The notes under the pieces: generated by a model | Database searches by the model: none | Seen by the model: only the letters and a program-made list of their open reading frames with translations | What the model was told of the DNA's origin: nothing | From: Prado023 sp964638055 | GTDB lineage: Bacteria; Actinomycetota; Actinomycetes; S36-B12; CAIYMF01 | Assembly: GCA_964638055.1 (NCBI GenBank) | Contig: CAZWXF010000122.1 | Location: 1 to 6,773, forward strand | Length of the DNA: 6,773 bases | Direction: 5' to 3' | Program-made: the position numbers and the translations under genes | Part shown: positions 1-6,256 of the stretch, one piece after another | Layout: each line of letters starts with the position of its first letter | Numbering within the stretch: the first letter of the stretch is position 1

Positions 1-120
1 GGCAACACCCGCACCTGACAAGGGCACGTTGCGCGGAACGGCCTCCAGCTCGCTCCGCCGCCCGTCCGGCACCCTTCAACACTTGACCAGATCGCTCACG
101 ACCCGAGCGGGCGGGCCCTC

Positions 121-142
121 GTCCCGGTCAGGTCCCGGTCAG
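121..142. repeat. 11-bp direct tandem repeat (two copies)
   Basis: The unit GTCCCGGTCAG occurs twice back to back, followed by a G-rich run. It lies just downstream of the stop codon of the minus-strand gene at 177-479. It has no obvious inverted symmetry, so it does not look like a terminator. The remainder of 1-176 shows no recognisable gene or RNA. Confidence 0.6.
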
Positions 143-176
143 GGAGGGGGCGCAAGATCCTCGGCCGGCCTGAGCG

Positions 177-479
177 TCACATCCCCGTGGCAGCTGCGAT
201 GACCCTGCCGTCGACCGAGATCGTGTACGTGTTCTCGCGGAGGCCGCCCACCGCCCTCGGGCGAAGCTTCACCACCTCGATGTCGTGACCGTCAACGGTG
301 CGCTTCACCGCCCGGCGCGTCTTGAAGTCGAAGTGCGTGCCGAGCGAATAGGGGCTCTGCAGAGGAATCACCTGGTCGCCGACGATCAGGTCCGCCCGAC
401 CGGTGTTCGGGTTCCGACGGTACTCGGCAGGCTTGCCGTCGATCTCGAACATGAGCTGCACGCGATTCACCTTCACCAC
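177..479 (-). CDS. Small hypothetical protein, 100 aa
   Basis: I do not recognise the family. The 100-residue protein has no signal peptide, membrane segment or cysteine, and alternates short beta-prone stretches with charged turns (for example FEIDGKPAEYRR near the N-terminus and YTISVDGRVIAAA at the C-terminus). That suggests a small, soluble, mostly beta-stranded cytoplasmic protein. The composition is balanced and unlike the Arg/Pro/Ser-rich products of antisense shadow frames, which is the main reason to believe it. The start is GTG at 479, with an AGGAG motif (minus strand, 495-491) 11 bases upstream. A second GTG follows directly and would give a product one residue shorter. It is transcribed away from the FtsH-like gene, leaving about 200 bp between the two starts for divergent promoters. 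No function is inferred. Confidence 0.7.
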   Translation of the reverse strand: MVKVNRVQLMFEIDGKPAEYRRNPNTGRADLIVGDQVIPLQSPYSLGTHFDFKTRRAVKRTVDGHDIEVVKLRPRAVGGLRENTYTISVDGRVIAAATGM

Positions 480-681
480 AGGAGCAGGGACTCCTGAGTC
501 CTACCCGGTATCTGATGAGCGGAAACCCTCCCCCGCCAACCCCGGACGTGGCCCCGACACCGGCACGTCAGCGCCCTGGCCAACACGTCATCCGGCGGGC
601 TGGTCCGCCGGGGCGCACCCCGCCGACCCGCCGACAAGCCGACACATACACTCGCGGCACATTCACGGGAGGGGTCGGCCG
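480..681. promoter_or_regulatory. Divergent intergenic region between hypothetical gene and FtsH-like gene
   Basis: The two genes are read outward from this gap, so both promoters should lie here. I could not pick out a convincing -35/-10 pair on either strand. The one symmetrical element is GGACTCCTGAGTCC (488-501), a 6-bp inverted repeat around CT. It overlaps the presumed ribosome binding site of the minus-strand gene, so it could be an operator or an RNA hairpin affecting translation, but it is short enough to be chance. Confidence 0.35.
667..674 (+). promoter_or_regulatory. Ribosome binding site fixing the FtsH-like start
   Basis: GGGAGGGG lies 7 bases before the ATG at 682. It decides the start: the same frame stays open back to 403, but the extra 93 codons overlap the gene on the other strand, have no comparable SD motif, and give a Pro/Arg/His-rich stretch that does not resemble any FtsH N-terminus. 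Confidence 0.75.
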
Positions 682-2667
682 ATGCCACGCGAGACGCACA
701 GGCATGAGCCGGACCGGGCGATGCTCACCCGGGCTGGGATGGGGCGCATCAGTGCCGGGGAGTCGGACGTCGGGTCGGCGAGGGAGCGGCGCCGTCAGCG
801 CAGCCTCCGGAAGGCCGCTTTCCTCCTGGCGGTGCCCGCGGTCTGGCTGTGGTGGCGACTGCTCACGGGGGACCCTGCCGACGCGCTGGTCCTGTCCATC
901 CCCCGACCCGAGCCCATCTGGATCTTCATGGGGCTCATGCTCCTGATCATGGTGGGCGTGGTCTTCGGGACGACCGCCGGCGCGGGACGCTCCCCGCACA
1001 CCACGTTCCTGCCCGAGCAGATCGGGGTGACCTTCGATGACGTCAAGGGCGTCGACGCGGTGAGGGAGGACGTGCTCCGGTCCCTCAACCTCTTCCTCGC
1101 CCACCGCGCCTTCACCGACGAGATGGGGGGCACGGCACGGCGCGGCCTGCTGTTCGAGGGGGCGCCGGGAACCGGCAAGACCCTCATGGCCAAGGCGATG
1201 GCCCGGGAGGCAGGTGTGCCGTTCCTGTTCGTCTCGGCCACGTCCTTCCAGTCCATGTACTACGGCGCGACGGCGCGCAAGATCCGCTCCTACTTCCGCG
1301 CGCTGCGCAAGACCGCACGTCGGGAGGGTGGCGCGATCGGCTTCATCGAGGAGATCGACGCGATCGCGATGACCCGGGGCGGCATGAATGCCGCGGTGCC
1401 GCTGGGCTTCGGATCGGACAGCTCCCGCCGGTCGAGCCCGTCGAGACCCGCGGTGGACTCCGGCGTGGGTGCGGGCGGCGTGTCCTGGTGCTGCCTGGGC
1501 GGGACGCTGCCGTCGGCCTCGATGCCCGCCGACGAGCGCGTACGGATCGAGCGGGCGGCCGTGAGCGAGGGCACGGGCGGTGTCGTGAACGAGCTGCTCG
1601 TGCAGATGCAGTCCTTCGACGAGCCCACGGGCGGTCAGAGGATGCGCGCCTGGTTCGTGGACAAGATCAACGCGCTGCTGCCAGCACACCGGCAGCTGCA
1701 GCGGCCGGCTCAGGTGCCCACGAACATCCTGCTCATCGCCGCGACGAACCGAGCCGACAACCTCGACCCCGCCCTACTGCGCCCGGGTCGCTTCGACCGA
1801 CGGCTCACGTTCGAGCGCCCGGGCCTTGCCGCGCGCCGCGAGCTCGTGGACCACTTCCTGTCCCGCAAGGCGCACACCCCCGAGCTCGCCGCTGACGAGG
1901 CGCGCGAGCGGCTGGCCGCCCTCACGCAGGGGTACACCCCCGTGATGATCGAGCACCTGCTCGACGAGGCCCTGGTCAACGCCCTGCGCCGTGGCGCGAC
2001 CGCGATGACCATCCGTGACATCGAGCAGGCCCGGCTGACCGAGGAGATCGGGATGGGCCAGCCGGTCCAGTACACGGAGAAGGAGAAGCGCCTCATCGCG
2101 ACCCACGAGGCCGGTCACGCCACCGTCGCATGGCTCGTCGCTCCCGAGCGCAGGCTCGAGGTGCTCACGATCATCAAGCGACGCGACGCCCTGGGCCTGC
2201 TCGCCCACGGTGACCGCGAGGAGGTGTTCACCCGCTCGCGCACCGAGATGCTCCATCTCATCCAGATCGCCATGGGCGGCCAGGTCGCCGAGCAGCTGTT
2301 CTTCGACGACGTGTCCACCGGCCCCGGCGGGGACCTCCTGAGCGCCACCGGCGTCGCGGCGCAGATGGTCGGAGTGTGCGGGATGGCCGACAGCCTCATC
2401 TCGTTCCAGGCGGTACAGGGAGCGGCGCTGTCGGACACGAACATCGTCGGCCGGGTGCTCGCGGATCCTCAGGGACGCGTGGCGGTCGAGACCCTGCTCC
2501 AGGACGCGCACGACTTCGTCCATGACCTGCTCGGGGCGAACCGGCACCTGGTCGCGGCCCTGCGGGATGCGCTGCTGGAGCGGCACGAGCTGGTCGGCCG
2601 GGAGATCACTGACGTGTTGGACGGGGCAGCGGAAGGAGCGCGTCAGGTCCGTGTCGCCACGACGTAA
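682..2667 (+). CDS. FtsH-like membrane-bound AAA+ zinc metalloprotease (divergent paralogue)
   Basis: Predicted 661-residue ATP-dependent protease that would unfold membrane or cytosolic substrates and feed them to a zinc peptidase chamber on the cytoplasmic face. Two hydrophobic segments (about 45-61 and 78-97) flank a loop of only about 16 residues, far shorter than the roughly 70-residue loop of classical FtsH. The AAA domain has Walker A GAPGTGKT (160-167), an aromatic pore-loop motif MYYG (192-195), Walker B FIEEID (221-226, Glu where FtsH usually has Asp), an SRH with AATNRAD, and arginine fingers in LLRPGRFDRR (R367, R370). Between Walker B and the SRH there are about 124 residues, roughly 80 more than usual, including a Ser/Gly/Pro-rich part (about 235-280). 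The peptidase domain has HEAGH (475-479) and STGPGGD, whose Asp551 matches the third zinc ligand. It therefore looks catalytically competent. It is probably a specialised paralogue rather than the housekeeping FtsH. It stands alone, divergent from the small gene at 177-479. Confidence 0.93.
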   Translation: MPRETHRHEPDRAMLTRAGMGRISAGESDVGSARERRRQRSLRKAAFLLAVPAVWLWWRLLTGDPADALVLSIPRPEPIWIFMGLMLLIMVGVVFGTTAGAGRSPHTTFLPEQIGVTFDDVKGVDAVREDVLRSLNLFLAHRAFTDEMGGTARRGLLFEGAPGTGKTLMAKAMAREAGVPFLFVSATSFQSMYYGATARKIRSYFRALRKTARREGGAIGFIEEIDAIAMTRGGMNAAVPLGFGSDSSRRSSPSRPAVDSGVGAGGVSWCCLGGTLPSASMPADERVRIERAAVSEGTGGVVNELLVQMQSFDEPTGGQRMRAWFVDKINALLPAHRQLQRPAQVPTNILLIAATNRADNLDPALLRPGRFDRRLTFERPGLAARRELVDHFLSRKAHTPELAADEARERLAALTQGYTPVMIEHLLDEALVNALRRGATAMTIRDIEQARLTEEIGMGQPVQYTEKEKRLIATHEAGHATVAWLVAPERRLEVLTIIKRRDALGLLAHGDREEVFTRSRTEMLHLIQIAMGGQVAEQLFFDDVSTGPGGDLLSATGVAAQMVGVCGMADSLISFQAVQGAALSDTNIVGRVLADPQGRVAVETLLQDAHDFVHDLLGANRHLVAALRDALLERHELVGREITDVLDGAAEGARQVRVATT

Positions 2668-2711
2668 CTCGCCACGTCTCCCTTGGCCAGTGATCGAGCC
2701 GGATGCCCCGT

Positions 2712-2897
2712 GACGTCGGCACGGACCTTGCCGTGGCTGCGTTCGACCCACTCCTCGACCTTCGCAAGGTAGGCATCGATCAGCTGCGGTCGGGCAGCGG
2801 TCTCGTCGAGCTCACCACCCGCAGCACGCCGCGCCACGTAGCGCTGCACGGTGTGGTGCGAGCAGCCGGCCAGCTCACGGACTCGGCGCGTCATCAT
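2712..2897 (-). pseudogene. Remnant of an IS21-family IstA-like transposase (N-terminal part)
   Basis: On the minus strand this stretch reads as about 62 residues typical of the N-terminal region of actinobacterial IS21-type transposases. A helix-turn-helix-like part (RELAGCSHHTVQRYVARRAAG) is followed by the linker with LIDAYLAKVEEWVERSHGKVRADV, which in intact proteins leads on to the second DNA-binding part and the DDE domain. Here the similarity stops at about 2712, and the frame runs into unrelated sequence overlapping the end of the FtsH-like gene. No DDE domain and no IstB ATPase are present. Upstream, the frame stays open to possible starts at 2972 or 2897, but I recognise nothing before RELAGC. 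It is best read as a scar of a deleted insertion sequence, not a working gene. Terminal inverted repeats were not found. The family assignment is from memory of motif patterns. Confidence 0.7.
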
Positions 2898-2991
2898 CGA
2901 GGCCGAGGGCGTTCTCTCCTGTGCGTCGGCACATTCGGCCCCGAACTTGAGCGCCTGGCACATCTGGCACATCGAACGTGAGCGACCGAAT

Positions 2992-3036
2992 GACGCGCTC
3001 CTGCCGGCCCATCGGCAACTGCAGCTGTGGGCATGA
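2992..3036 (+). pseudogene. Short coding scrap resembling the FtsH-like insertion
   Basis: The plus strand reads DALLPAHRQLQLWA followed by TGA. Ten residues (ALLPAHRQLQ) are identical to residues 331-340 of the FtsH-like protein at 1672-1701. Over those ten codons the DNA differs at five positions, all synonymous third bases (CTG/CTC, CCA/CCG, GCA/GCC, CAC/CAT, CAG/CAA). That pattern is expected of two related coding sequences that diverged under selection, not of a recent duplication or chance. It is probably the last fragment of a deleted gene. Identity beyond these residues is not evident. Confidence 0.4.
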
Positions 3037-3072
3037 CGTTCCACCAGCCCGGGTCGCGACCTTCTGAGCAAC

Positions 3073-3103
3073 TCACCCGGGGGACACGAAGGCCCCCGGG
3101 TGA
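3073..3103. repeat. Perfect 11-bp inverted repeat (hairpin B)
   Basis: TCACCCGGGGG (3073-3083) and CCCCCGGGTGA (3093-3103) are perfect reverse complements around a 9-base loop (ACACGAAGG). This is a very stable GC-rich stem with no T-run on either side. It shares its right arm with the larger hairpin at 3083-3153, so the two structures cannot form together in one transcript. Confidence 0.85.
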
Positions 3104-3153
3104 TGAAGCGGCGCCTTGACAGGTTCCACTTCACACCGGAGGCCTTCGTCATC
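3083..3153 (-). terminator. Probable transcription terminator of the glycosyltransferase operon (hairpin A)
   Basis: The arm at 3129-3153 pairs with 3083-3108. The core is a perfect 9-bp match, GGCCTTCGT (3141-3149) with ACGAAGGCC (3086-3094). It is extended by further blocks of 4, 2 and 5 pairs, interrupted by one mismatch (C3095/A3140) and two bulges (G3100, A3103), around a 20-base loop. It starts about 43 bases after the stop codon of the minus-strand glycosyltransferase, the expected place for a terminator. There is no poly-U tail, as is common in actinomycetes. It may also stop plus-strand read-through from the FtsH-like gene. Confidence 0.6.
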
Positions 3154-3195
3154 CGACGTCCAGTCCGTGTCAGACACACGTACCAGGACGTCCTC

Positions 3196-4590
3196 CTAGA
3201 GCGCTGTCGGGATCGCTTCCGCGCGTGCCAAGCGAGGGATCGGCTCCCAGGTGTGGTCGCCCCCGTACTTGAGCGCCGCCTTTGCTCGTACGAACAACAG
3301 GTACTGCCGGTAGCCGAAGTTCTCGATCACCGCGGCAAGGACGAGCCGCCCGGTATCCGGCCACGACTGATATCGCTGGTTCGACTTCTGGTCGATCATC
3401 AGGCTCAGGATGCTGATCGCCAGCATCATCAGCCATACAGCGACGATCATGACCAGCCACGGGCCGAGCGTCACACTGCCCGTGAGGAAGGCGAGCGGGA
3501 TCATCGCGAGGCCGAACAGCTCCACGAACGGGGCAGCGAACTCGAAGGCCCAGAAGAAAGGCAGACTGAGCATCGCCGGCGCACCGAATCGCGGCCTCAG
3601 CGCCATGCCCCGGTACCGCCAGAGCGTCTGCATGAGCCCCCGCTGCCACCGCCTGCGCTGAGAGGCCAGGGATGCCCGTGTCGGCGGAACCTCCGTCCAA
3701 GCGATCGTCTCGGGGGAGAAGTCGATCCGTTCGCCCAGGCCACGCTCGCTGAGGTAGCGATGGACACGCAGCGTGAGGTCGAAGTCCTCCGCGACGGCTG
3801 AGCTGTCGAGGCCACCTACGGCCAACAGGGTGCTACGACGGTACATGCCGAAGCCGCCCGAGACGATGAGCAGGGCCCCCAGGTCCGACCATCCGACCCT
3901 CGATCCGGCGAACGCCCGCATGTACTCGACAGCTTGGATCCGTTCCTTCCATGTGCTGGGCAGACCGGGGCTGGGCGCGCGGCCCTCCCTGAGCTGGGCG
4001 CCGTTGAGGGCCCGCAGGCTCGCTCCCATGCCATGGACATCAGGGTCTTCGAAGCGGATCGCCAGACGCGTCAGGGCATCCATGTTCAGGACCGTGTCGG
4101 CGTCGGTCATCGCGACCAGCGGCATAGCGGCGTAGGCGATCCCGGCGTTCACCGCATCCGCCCGAGTCCCAGCGCTGGCCTTCTGAAGCAGGACGATCCG
4201 GCCGTCCCGCGACTCCCACACCTGCGTCACCGGTCGGTGTTCGATCCCCTGGACGGGGCGGCGGCTCGGACGCGCGGCTAGACCGAACGCCTCAATCACC
4301 GTCTCGGCTGTGCCGTCGGTGGAGCCGTCATCCACGACGATGAGCTCAAAGTCGTTCAGCCGGTTGGTCAGGATCTGGCTGACAGTCGAGGTGATGACGG
4401 CAGCCTCATTGTGAGCGGGGATGATCACCGAAACCCCGGGGATCTCCGGCCGGAGGTGCGTCACCGGATGTGCTTCAGTCCTGGCCGTTCGGCGCCAGCC
4501 CATGAACGCAAGCGCCAGGAGGAACACGACGAGAATCAGCGAGTAGATCAGGAAGAACCATCCGACCACGAGGAAGAAGGTTTCCATCAC
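3196..4590 (-). CDS. Membrane-bound family 2 glycosyltransferase (processive, polysaccharide synthase type)
   Basis: A 464-residue inner-membrane enzyme of the GT2 group that includes poly-N-acetylglucosamine and cellulose synthases. It would join sugars from a nucleotide-sugar donor into a chain while exporting it. One N-terminal membrane helix (about 4-30) precedes the GT-A domain: VSVIIPAHNEA (53-63), VDDGST (86-91), the metal-binding DAD (163-165), the acceptor-site ED in AEDFD (267-271) and QRRRW (311-315), the Q-x-x-R-W hallmark of processive synthases. Three further hydrophobic stretches follow (about 341-369, 374-399, 413-435), the last with ENFGYRQ. No PilZ domain is present, so no c-di-GMP control is evident. 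The start is GTG at 4590, or ATG at 4587; GGAGGTGA (4602-4595) lies upstream. It overlaps the stop of the preceding gene, implying translational coupling. The sugar cannot be told from sequence. Confidence 0.92.
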   Translation of the reverse strand: MMETFFLVVGWFFLIYSLILVVFLLALAFMGWRRTARTEAHPVTHLRPEIPGVSVIIPAHNEAAVITSTVSQILTNRLNDFELIVVDDGSTDGTAETVIEAFGLAARPSRRPVQGIEHRPVTQVWESRDGRIVLLQKASAGTRADAVNAGIAYAAMPLVAMTDADTVLNMDALTRLAIRFEDPDVHGMGASLRALNGAQLREGRAPSPGLPSTWKERIQAVEYMRAFAGSRVGWSDLGALLIVSGGFGMYRRSTLLAVGGLDSSAVAEDFDLTLRVHRYLSERGLGERIDFSPETIAWTEVPPTRASLASQRRRWQRGLMQTLWRYRGMALRPRFGAPAMLSLPFFWAFEFAAPFVELFGLAMIPLAFLTGSVTLGPWLVMIVAVWLMMLAISILSLMIDQKSNQRYQSWPDTGRLVLAAVIENFGYRQYLLFVRAKAALKYGGDHTWEPIPRLARAEAIPTAL

Positions 4591-5048
4591 GCAGTCACCT
4601 CCATGCGGTGGCCAACGCCCAAGGAGACACGAGAGCCGTCCGAACGAAGCAGTTGCTCCACCTCGCTGGCGGCTCGCACGACGTCCGGGTCAGCGGCGAA
4701 GTCCGCCTCGATGCCGGCTATCACCGCAGCATCGGCAAGCGCGTAGCCAAACTGATCGTCTGACAGGCGTCGGGAAGTGGCTGGAAGTTCCCCAACCGGT
4801 ACCTCGGACAGCAGCGCGTGTACGTCGCGGATCGATCTCCAATCGTCAAGGAGGCCGTCGACCACATCTTCCGTCCGGTCAGACTCAAGCATGGCGGTCA
4901 TCGCGTCGAGGCGACGCCGGCGCGCGCGGTCGCGGACATCATTGGTCAACTTGGCGGCGATGAGCAGGACAAGGCTGGCGAAGAGCAGGCAAATGCCCAC
5001 CAGCAAGGCGATCTCGTACATCGCCAAGTCGCCCAGATTCATGTTCAT
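4587..5048 (-). CDS. Small single-pass membrane protein upstream of the glycosyltransferase
   Basis: About 153 residues from ATG at 5048. One strongly hydrophobic N-terminal segment (YEIALLVGICLLFASLVLLIAA) is followed by a basic stretch (DRARRRR) and an acidic, alpha-helical, Leu/Ala-rich tail without cysteines. By the positive-inside rule the tail is probably cytoplasmic. Its helices (for instance LLDDWRSIRDVHALLSEV and FGYALADAAVIAGIEADF) could be HEAT-like, but the repeats are too weak to assert. The stop TGA overlaps the glycosyltransferase start (GTGATG), so the two are almost certainly one operon and this protein may be an accessory or regulatory subunit of the synthase. The start is uncertain: ATGs at 5048, 5042 and 5021 and a TTG at 5081 are in frame, none with a good SD. 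I do not recognise the family. Confidence 0.75.
   Translation of the reverse strand: MNMNLGDLAMYEIALLVGICLLFASLVLLIAAKLTNDVRDRARRRRLDAMTAMLESDRTEDVVDGLLDDWRSIRDVHALLSEVPVGELPATSRRLSDDQFGYALADAAVIAGIEADFAADPDVVRAASEVEQLLRSDGSRVSLGVGHRMEVTA
4595..4602 (-). promoter_or_regulatory. Ribosome binding site for the glycosyltransferase inside the upstream gene
   Basis: On the minus strand, GGAGGTGA lies within the last codons of the small membrane protein gene. Counted from GGAGG, it is 7 bases before the GTG at 4590 and 10 before the ATG at 4587. Either start is usable; the spacing slightly favours GTG. Confidence 0.7.
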
Positions 5049-5251
5049 GCTACGTGGATGCCCGCTCCGAGACAGCCCCAAACGACGGCGACGGTGTTCT
5101 CACTCACATTGGCCAGGCGCTGCCTCATTGATCCGGTGGGATGCAGGTGAAAGGCTGCTCGGGAGCGACCCAACTCAGTCGCTGCGGCCGCTTGCCAGGG
5201 CGAGGCTGTGGGCTGTGAAGTGCCGATTCGACCGTCGGAGGCAGGGAGAAC
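5049..5251. promoter_or_regulatory. Divergent control region of the polysaccharide module
   Basis: About 200 bp separate the outward-reading membrane protein/glycosyltransferase operon and the lipoprotein gene, so promoters for both should be here. No clear -35/-10 pair was identified. An inverted repeat, AGCGAC (5164-5169) and GTCGCT (5178-5183), with an 8-base spacer sits near the middle and could be an operator. For the lipoprotein, GGAGG (5237-5241) lies 10 bases and AGGGAG (5243-5248) 3 bases before its ATG. Confidence 0.4.
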
Positions 5252-6256
5252 ATGGGAAGGCGCCTGGCTGTCGGATCGGTCCTGGTCGTGGTGGCCGCGT
5301 CCGCATGTGCGCCGCCAGCGGAACTCACCGGGCCTCGCGGCGCCGCACCGTGGCCGGCGCACGTTTACGCGTACGAGTGGCAGGCGCTGTCCGAGACCAC
5401 CGTGGATGCGCTGAGCGAACCCCTGAGCGCGTTTGCCCGTTTCGGCGGAACGGCCGTGGCCCTGGACGTCAGCCACGCGGTTGATATCTCCGAGCTCCCC
5501 GATGAGCAGGATCGGTCAGGGGCGCAGGCACAGTTCGACGCGGCCCTGTCGAAGTACGTGGCGGCGGCGGCGGCGTCTGGGCTCGAGGTGGAAGCCCTGG
5601 CCGGGTCCCCCACATGGATCTCACCGGATACCCGCTACCTCACCGGCACGGTGATCGAATTCGTGTACCGGTACAACCGCGCGATCCCCGCGGACCGCCG
5701 CCTGTCGGCCATCCAGTTCGACCTGGAGCCATGGGGTACCCCTCAGTGGACCCAGTCGGCTCCTGCCCTGACAACCCAACTGCTGGACACTGTTGCCTAC
5801 GTGGCCGACGTGAATCGCCAGCAGCCACCGACCGAACGCGTACCCGTGGTCTTCGCGCTGCCCTTCTGGCTGGACGGGACAGCAGCCCCATCCTCAATCC
5901 GCCATGACGGCCTGGAAATGTCGCCGACGGAGCACGTCATGCGACTGCTGGACGATGGATCAGGCGCAGCCAATGCCGTCACCATCATGGCCTACCGGGA
6001 CTTCACAGCGGGTCCCAACGGCACCTTGGCAATCACGGCCAGAGAGTTCGAGATGGCTGAAGCGCGAGGGGGCCGGGTCAAGGTGAGGGTAGGTCAGGAG
6101 ATCAGCGACGTCGAGCCATCCAGAATCACGTTCCACCAGGAAGGCGCGCAATCCCTGAGTTCGGCGATCTCGACAATCGCGGGATCCTACGGATCCAAGG
6201 ACTCGTTCGGCGGGGTTGCGATCAACGATCTGGCCTCATTAGCCGCCGCGCTGTGA
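5252..6256 (+). CDS. Secreted lipoprotein with TIM-barrel glycosidase-like domain
   Basis: A 334-residue exported protein. The N-terminus has two Arg, a hydrophobic core and a lipobox-like A-S-A-C, with Cys19 as the likely lipidation site (the -3 Ala is not the preferred Leu). After a Pro-rich linker the mature part looks like a TIM-barrel hydrolase. It has successive beta-strand motifs: HVYAYEW (37-43), TAVALDVS (67-74), LEVEALAGSP (111-120), AIQFDLEPWG (153-162), VPVVFALPFW (197-206), AVTIMAYRD (242-250), VKVRVGQEI (276-284) and a closing FGGVAIND (319-326). The D-x-E in FDLEPW, at a strand end, is the best candidate for catalytic acid (Glu159), as in GH18-like barrels. The full GH18 D-x-x-D-x-D-x-E signature is absent. 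It is read divergently from a glycosyltransferase operon, which suggests action on that polymer at the cell surface. It could instead be a non-catalytic binding protein. Confidence 0.8.
   Translation: MGRRLAVGSVLVVVAASACAPPAELTGPRGAAPWPAHVYAYEWQALSETTVDALSEPLSAFARFGGTAVALDVSHAVDISELPDEQDRSGAQAQFDAALSKYVAAAAASGLEVEALAGSPTWISPDTRYLTGTVIEFVYRYNRAIPADRRLSAIQFDLEPWGTPQWTQSAPALTTQLLDTVAYVADVNRQQPPTERVPVVFALPFWLDGTAAPSSIRHDGLEMSPTEHVMRLLDDGSGAANAVTIMAYRDFTAGPNGTLAITAREFEMAEARGGRVKVRVGQEISDVEPSRITFHQEGAQSLSSAISTIAGSYGSKDSFGGVAINDLASLAAAL

Noticed and set aside
403..681. N-terminal extension of the FtsH-like frame (93 extra codons)
   Set aside because: It overlaps the minus-strand gene, has Pro/Arg/His-rich composition and no good ribosome binding site, whereas ATG 682 has a strong one at 7 bases.
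568..1689. 373-codon open frame on the minus strand
   Set aside because: Antisense shadow of the FtsH-like gene, whose motifs are unmistakable; its product is Arg/His/Gly-rich with no recognisable domain.
1774..2751. 325-codon open frame on the minus strand
   Set aside because: Antisense to the peptidase domain of the FtsH-like gene; the openness is explained by high GC content.
3185..3194. 10-bp palindrome AGGACGTCCT next to the glycosyltransferase stop
   Set aside because: It has no loop and is short, so it cannot form a useful terminator hairpin; likely chance in GC-rich DNA.
3100..3801. 233-codon plus-strand frame
   Set aside because: Covers the terminator and then lies antisense to the glycosyltransferase; the product is rich in Arg, Glu, His and Pro with no domain.
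5049..5081. TTG start for the small membrane protein (11 extra residues)
   Set aside because: No SD motif, a rare start codon and several in-frame ATGs closer to the membrane helix; an earlier start is not excluded.
4777..5484. 235-codon plus-strand frame
   Set aside because: Antisense to the membrane protein gene, then out of frame in the lipoprotein gene; the product is Arg/Ser-rich.
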